Shown: in pieces, positions 1 through 5,591 of the stretch | Numbering within the stretch: the first letter of the stretch is position 1 | Layout: each line of letters opens with the position of its first letter | Assembly: GCA_947457025.1 (NCBI GenBank) | Contig: CANGUI010000148.1 | Location: forward strand, 1 to 5,591 | Length of the DNA: 5,591 nucleotides | Source of the DNA: Flammeovirgaceae bacterium | Lineage (GTDB): Bacteria; Bacteroidota; Bacteroidia; Cytophagales; Cyclobacteriaceae | Direction of reading: 5' to 3' | Made by a program: the position numbers and the translations under genes | The notes under the pieces: model-generated | Database searches by the model: none | Told to the model about the DNA's origin: nothing | Seen by the model: only the letters and a program-made list of their open reading frames with translations

Positions 1-558
1 AATATGGTGGTGGCCAATCCCACAACTCCTGCCAACATTTTCCATTTGTTGCGCAGGCAGGTGAAGTGGGATTTTCGCAAACCCTGTATCGTGTTTTCGC
101 CCAAGTCGCTGCTCCGGCATCCGCAGGTCATTTCGCCCGTAGCAGAGTTTACTGCCGGCGGCTTTCAGGAAGTCATAGATGATGCGGGTGCTACTGCCCG
201 CGACGTGAAACGAGTAGTTGTTTGTTCCGGTAAGTTATACTATGATCTGGCGGAGGTCCAGCAAAAAAAGAAAATCAAAGATGTAGCCCTGATCCGCCTG
301 GAGCAGTTACATCCCTACCCGGAAAAACAAATGACGTCTATTTTGAAGAAGTATAAAACAGCCACTCGCGTTTGGGCGCAGGAAGAACCTGCCAACATGG
401 GGGCGTTGAGTTATGTGCAGCGTGTGGCACCTGGACTGTTCACCGAATTTATTGCCCGCAAGGCAAGCGCTTCGCCGGCTACCGGTTATAGCAAGGTGCA
501 TAAGATCGAGCAGGACCGCATTGTTAACCAGGCGCTCGGAATTGATTCGGCAGCCTAA
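1..558 (+). CDS. sucA: 2-oxoglutarate dehydrogenase E1 component, C-terminal fragment
   Basis: This is the 3' end of E1o, the thiamine-diphosphate enzyme that decarboxylates 2-oxoglutarate and reductively succinylates the lipoyl arm of E2. The gene is cut by the window's left edge. The frame is already open at base 1, and the ATG at base 4 is an internal Met, not a start, because the residues around it (NMVVANPTTPANIFHLLRRQ) match the conserved interior of the family. Other landmarks are the FSPKSLLRHP segment, the EEPANMGAL segment (usually EEPxNMGAW), and the closing block with SPATGYSKVH followed by an EQ..IV stretch. All belong to the C-terminal transketolase-like region of SucA/OdhA. About 185 codons are present, roughly a fifth of the usual ~900-residue protein, so the catalytic ThDP-binding part lies outside. 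It ends with TAA and sucB starts 11 bp downstream, which fits one operon. Identification is confident; only completeness is unknown. Confidence 0.95.
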   Translation, partial: NMVVANPTTPANIFHLLRRQVKWDFRKPCIVFSPKSLLRHPQVISPVAEFTAGGFQEVIDDAGATARDVKRVVVCSGKLYYDLAEVQQKKKIKDVALIRLEQLHPYPEKQMTSILKKYKTATRVWAQEEPANMGALSYVQRVAPGLFTEFIARKASASPATGYSKVHKIEQDRIVNQALGIDSAA

Positions 559-569
559 GATAACACGCT

Positions 570-2081
570 ATGGTACATCAAGTAAAAATCCCAACGGTTG
601 GCGAATCCATAACGGAAGTCACAATTGCCAACTGGCTGAAGCATGACGGTGACGTCGTGAAAATGGACGAGGTGCTTGCCGAGTTGGAGTCGGACAAGGC
701 CACCTTTGAGCTTACCGCGCCGCAGGGCGGTGTGCTCCGCATTCTCAAACAGAAGGGAGAGGTCGTGCCCATCGGAACGGCCGTATGCGAAATTGCGGCC
801 GGGGCCGCTGGTCCAGCCTCTGCCCCCGCCACTTCTGCCCCTGCCACATCCACCACTACACAATTCAATGCCATGAAATTAACCGGAGCAATCAAAGAAA
901 TGAAAGTGCCCACTGTGGGCGAATCGATCACCGAGGTAACCATCAGTACCTGGCTCAAGAAGGAGGGAGACTATGTGAAGCTTGATGAAGTGATCGCGGA
1001 GGTCGAGTCTGACAAGGCCACGTTTGAATTACCAGCCGAGGCCAGCGGGATTCTACATATTGTCGCTGTGGAAAAAACCACTTTGCCGATTGGCGGGCTG
1101 ATCTGCCGCATCGAAGTCGCTGAAGGTGAACCAGCGCCGGCCCCGGCTGCCCCGGCAGCACCACCTGCTCCGGCGGGCGGGGGCTCTTCCTATGCTGCCG
1201 GACACGCTTCACCCGCGGCGGCAAAAATTTTGGATGAAAAAGGTATTTCGCCGGCTCAGGTTGCCGGTACAGGTGTTGGCGGACGCATCACCAAAGCAGA
1301 TGCTGCGCAGGCACAACCTGCGGCAAAAGAATCGAAGGCCGCGACACCGGCTGCTGCTGCCGTGCCCGCCGTGGGTGGTGCCCGCACCGAGCGACGCGAA
1401 AAGATGACATCGCTGCGCAAAACGATTGCGCGCCGGCTTGTAGCGGTAAAGAATGAAACCGCCATGCTAACCACGTTCAACGAAGTGGATATGAAACCAG
1501 TGATGGACCTGCGTGCTAAATACAAAGATCAGTTCAAGGAAAAGCACGGCGTGGGTCTTGGGTTCATGTCGTTTTTCACCAAAGCGATCTGCGTCGCACT
1601 TAAAGAATTTCCTGCGGTGAATGCCTCTATCGATAAAGACGAAATCGTGTACCACGACTATTGCGACATCTCAATAGCGGTTTCCACACCCCGCGGGTTG
1701 GTGGTGCCGGTGATTCGCAATGCCGAACTGCTTTCCATGGCACAGATCGAGAGCGAGGTAGTTCGCCTGGCTACCCGCGGTCGTGACGGCAAACTATCCA
1801 TTGAGGAAATGACGGGAGGCACCTTCTCCATCACAAATGGCGGCGTGTTTGGTTCGATGCTTTCCACTCCTATCATCAACCCTCCGCAAGCTGCTATCCT
1901 CGGTATGCACAACATCGTGGAACGCCCGGTGGTGAAACAGGGCGAAGTAGTGGTGCGCCCCATCATGTACCTCGCCCTTTCCTATGATCACCGCATCATT
2001 GACGGCCGCGAGTCGGTGAGTTTTCTGGTGCGGGTGAAAGAGTTGCTCGAGGATCCGGGGCGCCTGATTTTAGGCGTTTAA
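570..2081 (+). CDS. sucB: 2-oxoglutarate dehydrogenase E2, dihydrolipoyllysine succinyltransferase, with two lipoyl domains
   Basis: This E2 core protein takes the succinyl group from E1 on lipoyl arms and passes it to CoA in the cytoplasm. In order it has lipoyl domain 1 (~3-76, ESDKATFEL with lipoyl-Lys43), an Ala/Pro/Thr linker (~77-104), lipoyl domain 2 (~109-182, Lys149), a long Ala/Pro linker (~184-212), a peripheral-subunit-binding domain (~213-245, [13 protein letters not shown] then [12 protein letters not shown]), another Ala-rich linker, and the acyltransferase domain (~275-503). The active-site motif is SYDHRIIDG, with His474 and Asp478; the [10 protein letters not shown] segment is at ~420-429. 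The usual bacterial E2o has one lipoyl domain and ~400 residues, so 503 residues reflects an extra domain at the N-terminus. The two domains align without gaps at about 43 of 71 identical residues by hand count. The ATG at 570 is the only start that keeps domain 1; no good Shine-Dalgarno precedes it. The sucA neighbour supports E2o over a pyruvate or branched-chain E2. Confidence 0.95.
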   Translation: MVHQVKIPTVGESITEVTIANWLKHDGDVVKMDEVLAELESDKATFELTAPQGGVLRILKQKGEVVPIGTAVCEIAAGAAGPASAPATSAPATSTTTQFNAMKLTGAIKEMKVPTVGESITEVTISTWLKKEGDYVKLDEVIAEVESDKATFELPAEASGILHIVAVEKTTLPIGGLICRIEVAEGEPAPAPAAPAAPPAPAGGGSSYAAGHASPAAAKILDEKGISPAQVAGTGVGGRITKADAAQAQPAAKESKAATPAAAAVPAVGGARTERREKMTSLRKTIARRLVAVKNETAMLTTFNEVDMKPVMDLRAKYKDQFKEKHGVGLGFMSFFTKAICVALKEFPAVNASIDKDEIVYHDYCDISIAVSTPRGLVVPVIRNAELLSMAQIESEVVRLATRGRDGKLSIEEMTGGTFSITNGGVFGSMLSTPIINPPQAAILGMHNIVERPVVKQGEVVVRPIMYLALSYDHRIIDGRESVSFLVRVKELLEDPGRLILGV

Positions 2082-2145
2082 CGCTCTTCAACAACCTTTG
2101 CCGTCAACCGTAAGTTTATCATCAAGCGCGTCAATTATTATCCTT
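2082..2145. other. sucB-lpd intergenic spacer
   Basis: This 64-bp gap separates sucB and lpd. I see no stem-loop with a T run and no Shine-Dalgarno sequence before the lpd ATG; the bases just upstream are AT-rich, as is common before Bacteroidota genes. TAAGTTTA at 2111-2118 differs from the TAnnTTTG -7 consensus in its last base. The TTTG at 2097-2100 is only 10 bases away from it, too close to form a standard -33/-7 pair. Readthrough from sucB is the simplest reading; a weak internal promoter is not excluded. Confidence 0.5.
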
Positions 2146-3546
2146 ATGAACTATAACGTCATTGTCATCGGCTCCGGGCCGGGAGGTTATGTAGCAGCGA
2201 TCCGCTGCGCCCAACTCGGCATGAAAACCGCCATCATCGAAAAATACCCCACGCTGGGTGGCACCTGTCTCAATGTGGGTTGCATTCCCTCCAAGGCGCT
2301 GCTGGATTCGTCCGAGCACTTCCACAACGCGGTACATAATTTCAAGGAACACGGCATTGACATATCGCAGCCAGCCGCAAACATCGGTCAGATGATTAAG
2401 CGCAAGGCGGGAGTGGTGAAGGCGAATGTTGATGGCATCGCCTTCCTGATGAAGAAAAATAAAATTGATGTCTACACCGGGATCGGCTCGTTCGTTGACA
2501 AGAACACCATTCGCGTTACGGCCGCTGACGGAAAAGAAACCACATGGACAGCAGAGAAGATCATCATCGCTACAGGCTCGAAACCAACGCCGTTGCCTTT
2601 TGCCCCTTTTGACAAGAAGCGGATTATCTCAAGCACAGAAGCACTTGCTCTTCAGGAGATACCGAAACACCTGATCGTGGTGGGGGGTGGAGTAATCGGT
2701 ATGGAACTCGGGTCGGTCTATGCCCGCATTGGTTCAAAAGTTACTGTTGTGGAATTTCTCGACAGTCTTATTCCTACGATGGATGGTACAATGGGCAAGG
2801 AATTGCAGAAAGCCACTAAAAAGCTCGGCATGGAGTTTTACTTGGGCCATAAAGTGACGGCCGTTGAGAACAAAGGTGGGGAAGTGGTTTTACAGGCCGT
2901 TCCAAAGAATGGGGGAACGGCGATTGAACTTCGGGGTGACTATTGTCTGGTGAGCATTGGACGAAGACCATATACAGACGGACTTGGATTGGAAAAAATA
3001 GGCATCGAACTGGACAAGGGTAAGATTCCGGTAGATGATCATCTGCGTACAAAAGTTGATACTGTTTTTGCCATTGGCGACGTAGTGCGGGGCGCAATGC
3101 TTGCCCACAAAGCTGAAGAAGAGGGCGTGTTTGTGGCCGAACAGTTCGCGGGGCAGAGGCCGCATATCCATTATCTGCTGATACCGGGTGTAGTGTACAC
3201 GTGGCCCGAGGTGGCAAGTGTGGGCTATACTGAAGAGCAATTGAAGGAGCAGCAGCGCCCGTATAAGGTGGGAAGTTTTCCCTATCGCGCACTTGGGCGA
3301 GCCCGCGCATCCATGGATTTGGATGGATTGGTAAAGGTGCTCGCAGATCAGCAAACCGATGAAATTCTGGGAGTTCATATCATCGGCGCCCGTGCGGCCG
3401 ACATGATTGCCGCCGGAGTAGTAGCCATGGAATACCGTGCTTCTGCAGAAGATGTGGCTCGGATGAGCCATGCCCACCCCACGTATATGGAGGCACTGAA
3501 GGAGGCCTGCCTCGCCGCAACGGCAAACCGGCCGATCCACATGTAG
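2146..3546 (+). CDS. lpd: Dihydrolipoamide dehydrogenase (E3)
   Basis: This FAD flavoprotein reoxidises dihydrolipoyl arms of 2-oxoacid dehydrogenase complexes and reduces NAD+ to NADH. I start it at the ATG at 2146, giving 466 residues, because the Rossmann beta strand (NYNVIVIGSGPGG) begins at once, as in other Lpd proteins. The frame extends upstream to a TTG at 2098, but the 16 added residues are low-complexity and atypical. Visible landmarks are the FAD GSGPGG (9-14), the redox disulfide in GGTCLNVGCIPSK (Cys41, Cys46), ATGS (142-145), the NAD-binding GGGVIG (180-185), SIGRRP, the second FAD motif FAIGDV, and the C-terminal active-site HAHPTYMEAL with His444 and Glu449, the catalytic pair of the family. 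Length and every catalytic residue are normal, so it should be active. It lies 64 bp after sucB on the same strand and is probably co-transcribed as the complex's E3. It may also serve pyruvate or glycine-cleavage complexes if the genome has no other lpd. Confidence 0.96.
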   Translation: MNYNVIVIGSGPGGYVAAIRCAQLGMKTAIIEKYPTLGGTCLNVGCIPSKALLDSSEHFHNAVHNFKEHGIDISQPAANIGQMIKRKAGVVKANVDGIAFLMKKNKIDVYTGIGSFVDKNTIRVTAADGKETTWTAEKIIIATGSKPTPLPFAPFDKKRIISSTEALALQEIPKHLIVVGGGVIGMELGSVYARIGSKVTVVEFLDSLIPTMDGTMGKELQKATKKLGMEFYLGHKVTAVENKGGEVVLQAVPKNGGTAIELRGDYCLVSIGRRPYTDGLGLEKIGIELDKGKIPVDDHLRTKVDTVFAIGDVVRGAMLAHKAEEEGVFVAEQFAGQRPHIHYLLIPGVVYTWPEVASVGYTEEQLKEQQRPYKVGSFPYRALGRARASMDLDGLVKVLADQQTDEILGVHIIGARAADMIAAGVVAMEYRASAEDVARMSHAHPTYMEALKEACLAATANRPIHM

Positions 3547-3560
3547 TTTTGGAAGAATAG

Positions 3561-4727
3561 CTATGCGTGTGGCAGGCGCCAGTTAATGCCGGCTCGTACC
3601 CAGATGGCACCCACCACGGGCAGCAGAAATGGGTTCAGCGTTTGCGGCAATACCCACCAGGTAGCCAGCAGACCAGTAGTGAGGAAGAAAGAAAACAGGA
3701 AGTACGGCTTACGCCATGTGCTGTTTTTCCGAAGCACAAGGACAGTGCCCAGCACATGCAACGGGAATGCCCAAAGTAAATTCAAGTTCCGGGCTGCATC
3801 CTGATGATCCGTAAACATCCAAAGCGCCAACAACAAACAACCGACCAGTCCCGTGATGCCAAACAGCAACAGGTCTGCCCAGGCACTGATTGATTTTCTT
3901 TTCCAGTCGTATACCGTCAGTGCGATAAAGGCCAGCAACAGCGTACACAGGGCAACCCACGGATGGACAAATGTTACGGTGGACCGGATGGGAGGTCTCT
4001 CTAACATCCGTTTTTCGGCAACCAGCGCTACCCACCCGGAATCCGTTCGGATTTTGGCATGATCAGTGAATTGTTCAACATAGTCGGGCAGGAACATGTA
4101 TTCGCGTGCGTACATGTTCCGGTCGATAGGTAAGCCCAGACAAATATCAATCCCTAGATCGCCCCACGGCAACTCACTGAGGTATTCGTCTGTTTTCCGG
4201 CGAAATGAGTGGCCCGTCTGTAAAAACGAACTGTCCCACCGAACGGCATCACCGAGTTGGCTTTCCAATACATCCCGGATCTTTGATGCACAGTTGTTTT
4301 GGTAGTACCGATAGCGATAGTTTTGGTTCTCCGGGCGCGCGTTCCAGATGAGAAACTGAAAGATTTTTTCTTTCTGCGCGGGTGTAAGGGCCAGTACCTG
4401 TTCATGCACGTAGCGATCATGCCGGAGGTAATACTGTTCAAAATCGGGGTAGGCGTACACACCCAGCTTGTAGTACAGAAATCCTTTTGCGAAGTTGAGG
4501 TAGAAATTCGGTTGGTTAAAGTTGAATACGCCATAGTTGAAGGCCTCGTCAAGCCCGTTTTCAGGGTCGTACACCCGGATGGCACTGTGGCCAAAGGCGG
4601 CGTATAGTTCACGTGTGTCGGGGCCGCAGGTAATAACGGAAATCCGGGCTAGTGGGCTCAGCCTCGGTTGTGCAGCAATGGCGGTGGAAAACGCCAAAAA
4701 AAAGCTCAAATAAACGACCCGATTCAT
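3561..4727 (-). CDS. lnb: Lnb (DUF4105) family membrane protein, candidate lipoprotein N-acyltransferase
   Basis: The 388-residue product has a signal peptide (~1-19, MNRVVYLSFFLAFSTAIAA, then QP), a periplasmic domain (~25-245) and about five C-terminal membrane segments (~255-273, 285-304, 317-332, 341-360, 364-379). The periplasmic part carries hallmarks I recognise from the Lnb N-terminal domain, formerly DUF4105: ITCGPDTRELYAAFGHSAIRV-like sequence with His47, NNCASKIRDVL with Cys146, and a late MFLPDYV segment. The membrane part holds the ARNLNLLWAFPLHVL stretch typical of the family. Lnb in Bacteroides has been reported to add the N-terminal acyl chain to lipoproteins, the job Lnt does in Proteobacteria. 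His47 and Cys146, in NlpC/P60-like order, are my inferred catalytic candidates. The ATG at 4727 is chosen because it starts the signal peptide; an upstream TTG at 4754 would add nine residues before it. It converges with lpd (14 bp between stops) and diverges from the kinase. Family call is strong; enzymatic function is by homology, and paralogues with other roles exist. Confidence 0.8.
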   Translation of the reverse strand: MNRVVYLSFFLAFSTAIAAQPRLSPLARISVITCGPDTRELYAAFGHSAIRVYDPENGLDEAFNYGVFNFNQPNFYLNFAKGFLYYKLGVYAYPDFEQYYLRHDRYVHEQVLALTPAQKEKIFQFLIWNARPENQNYRYRYYQNNCASKIRDVLESQLGDAVRWDSSFLQTGHSFRRKTDEYLSELPWGDLGIDICLGLPIDRNMYAREYMFLPDYVEQFTDHAKIRTDSGWVALVAEKRMLERPPIRSTVTFVHPWVALCTLLLAFIALTVYDWKRKSISAWADLLLFGITGLVGCLLLALWMFTDHQDAARNLNLLWAFPLHVLGTVLVLRKNSTWRKPYFLFSFFLTTGLLATWWVLPQTLNPFLLPVVGAIWVRAGINWRLPHA

Positions 4728-4786
4728 GGGCGAAAGATAGCCATATTGCCGCAAGTGTGTATTTTTGAAAGGCCTATCCTACACCT
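4728..4786. promoter_or_regulatory. Divergent intergenic region between lnb and the kinase gene
   Basis: These 59 bp must hold at least part of the promoters of both divergent genes. On the + strand TATTTTTG at 4760-4767 matches the Bacteroidota -7 consensus TAnnTTTG at every fixed position, 19 bp before the kinase ATG. No TTTG or TTG lies at the usual distance for a -33 box; the nearest TTG (4746-4748) is only 11 bases upstream. I see no clear inverted repeat that would suggest an operator. Confidence 0.45.
4760..4767 (+). promoter_or_regulatory. Putative Bacteroidota-type -7 element for the kinase gene
   Basis: TATTTTTG fits TAnnTTTG, the -7 motif read by the Bacteroidota primary sigma factor. 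A transcript would begin at about 4774 and leave a leader of roughly 13 bases before the ATG at 4787. The lack of a correctly spaced -33 element, and the chance of such a short AT-rich match, keep confidence low. Confidence 0.35.
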
Positions 4787-5591
4787 ATGACCTGGAAAAT
4801 CTGGGACGTACGCCAATGGTCGCGTTTGAACAAAAAATACGAAAACGACCCGGAGGCGCTTTTTCACAATAAGCGGAGTATCCTCTTCTCCCGCATTACG
4901 TTTGTGGGCACGTTCATGGGGCTGATCCACGCGCTAGAGGATATTCCGGAAGGCCAGTGGATGCTTACCGGCATGGACTTCGTGATGACTGCTTTCATCT
5001 TAACGGCATATCTGATCAATGAAAGCGGGCGTCACCGTCAGGCAAAGATATTTCTGCTCTGCTTTCTTAACATCTTTTTTTTCATCTACTCGCAGATTAC
5101 ACCGAAGGAACTGGGAGTTTATGTTTTTTATTTCCCCTGGGTGGCTGTAGCGGCGCTCGTATTTGAGAACCGCGAAAAAATGTACCGCAATTCGTTCATC
5201 CTGGTTTCCGTTGCGCTCATCATCGTCCTGTTCATTACCGACTTCAATTTACTTAGCCGGTGGCGTGTGAGTTCCATGGAAACCCAAATCCCGTTTGTCA
5301 TCAACCTGGTTACGAGTTTAATCGTAACCGCCATTTTCATCTTCATGATGATTTCGATCAATGACTCCACGGAACAACGTTTGATCGCCCAGGCTCAGCA
5401 GATTCAGCAAAAAAATCTGGAGCTGCAAAAAACCAATGAAGAGATGGACCGCTTTGTTTATATCACTTCCAACAACCTGAAAGCTCCGCTGCAATCGCTG
5501 CTGGGGCTAACCAAACTGGCGCGTAACGGATCAACCGAAGAACATCTCGACCGGATTGACGATCAGTTGGTCAAGCTGAGGGCATTTATAC
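4787..5591 (+). CDS. 6-TM sensor histidine-kinase-like protein with degenerate H-box, N-terminal part
   Basis: The gene runs off the right edge; 268 codons are visible, from the ATG at 4787 (MTWKIWDVRQW). After a ~30-residue cytoplasmic head come about six hydrophobic segments (~33-51, 58-77, 88-105, 110-126, 136-152, 168-191), then a polar, Gln-rich likely coiled coil (~193-222, AQAQQIQQKNLELQKTNEEM) leading into a HisKA-like dimerisation helix, MDRFVYITSNNLKAPLQSLL. This arrangement is that of Bacteroidota membrane sensor kinases, which signal to a response regulator. The H-box normally reads S-H-[DEN]-L-[RK]-x-P-L; here it reads S228-N229-N230-L-K-A-P-L, so the phospho-accepting His is replaced by Asn (codon AAC at 5471-5473). 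The ATP-binding domain would lie beyond the window and cannot be judged. It could be a pseudokinase, a partner for another kinase, or a normal kinase affected by a base error. Signal and target are unknown. No good Shine-Dalgarno precedes the start. Confidence 0.75.
   Translation, partial: MTWKIWDVRQWSRLNKKYENDPEALFHNKRSILFSRITFVGTFMGLIHALEDIPEGQWMLTGMDFVMTAFILTAYLINESGRHRQAKIFLLCFLNIFFFIYSQITPKELGVYVFYFPWVAVAALVFENREKMYRNSFILVSVALIIVLFITDFNLLSRWRVSSMETQIPFVINLVTSLIVTAIFIFMMISINDSTEQRLIAQAQQIQQKNLELQKTNEEMDRFVYITSNNLKAPLQSLLGLTKLARNGSTEEHLDRIDDQLVKLRAFI

Noticed and set aside
1130..1200. GC-rich Ala/Pro repeats in sucB as a DNA repeat or recombination signal
   Set aside because: These encode the flexible interdomain linker expected in E2 proteins; composition follows from Ala and Pro codons.
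2098..2145. Extended N-terminus for lpd from the TTG at 2098
   Set aside because: The 16 extra residues are low-complexity and do not resemble Lpd; the FAD-binding strand starts right after the ATG at 2146, which gives the family's usual length and catalytic residues numbered 444 and 449.
2816..3540. Long open frames on the minus strand inside lpd
   Set aside because: They lie antisense to a complete, well-conserved lpd and encode compositionally odd proteins with no recognisable motif; they follow from codon bias on the sense strand.
3547..3600. Terminator between convergent lpd and lnb
   Set aside because: Only 14 bp separate the stops. The best pairing nearby (GGCA with TGCC around 3571-3590) is four base pairs, lies within lnb and has no T run.
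4154..4612. Open frames overlapping lnb on both strands
   Set aside because: The lnb frame contains the family motifs, signal peptide and membrane segments; the overlapping frames show none.
4696..4703. Run of eight A (eight T in lnb) and a run of eight T at 5075-5082 in the kinase gene as slippage or frameshift sites
   Set aside because: Both frames read through intact into sensible sequence (signal peptide; a Phe-rich membrane segment), so there is no sign of a shift or of phase variation beyond the homopolymer itself.
4732..4739. Minus-strand TATCTTTC as the lnb -7 element
   Set aside because: It misses the last base of TAnnTTTG and sits only 4 bp before the lnb ATG, so the transcript would start inside the coding region.
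4728..4754. Longer N-terminus for the Lnb protein from a TTG at 4754
   Set aside because: The nine added residues would precede an otherwise ideal signal peptide that begins at the ATG at 4727.

Overview
The window looks like a chromosomal core-metabolism locus from a member of the Bacteroidota, probably Cytophagales- or Chitinophagales-like. The clade is an inference from four observations: an Lnb-type (formerly DUF4105) protein, no convincing Shine-Dalgarno sequences, a TAnnTTTG-type -7 element, and a 6-TM histidine kinase whose C-terminal half resembles Bacteroidota kinases. Base composition is moderately GC-rich and even throughout. I see no mobile element, RNA gene, CRISPR array or sign of recent transfer.

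Left part (1-3546, + strand): a co-directional cluster for the 2-oxoglutarate dehydrogenase complex of the TCA cycle. It holds the C-terminal end of E1 (sucA, cut by the window edge), a complete E2 succinyltransferase (sucB/odhB) with two tandem lipoyl domains, and a complete E3 dihydrolipoamide dehydrogenase (lpd). Gaps are 11 bp and 64 bp. Together they convert 2-oxoglutarate, CoA and NAD+ to succinyl-CoA, CO2 and NADH: E1 decarboxylates, E2 carries and transfers the succinyl group on lipoyl arms, and E3 reoxidises the arms.

Middle (3561-4727, - strand): a gene convergent with lpd, encoding an exported, multi-pass membrane protein with an N-terminal Lnb periplasmic domain. It is a candidate for the lipoprotein N-acyltransferase type described in Bacteroides.

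Right part (4787-5591, + strand): the start of a membrane sensor histidine-kinase-like gene, divergent from lnb across a 59-bp intergenic region and cut by the right edge. Its H-box has Asn where the phospho-accepting His should be (residue 229). This is the most unusual observation in the window. The second is the duplicated lipoyl domain of E2, with a possible internal start that would give a single-lipoyl form. I found no evidence for a wholly new system.
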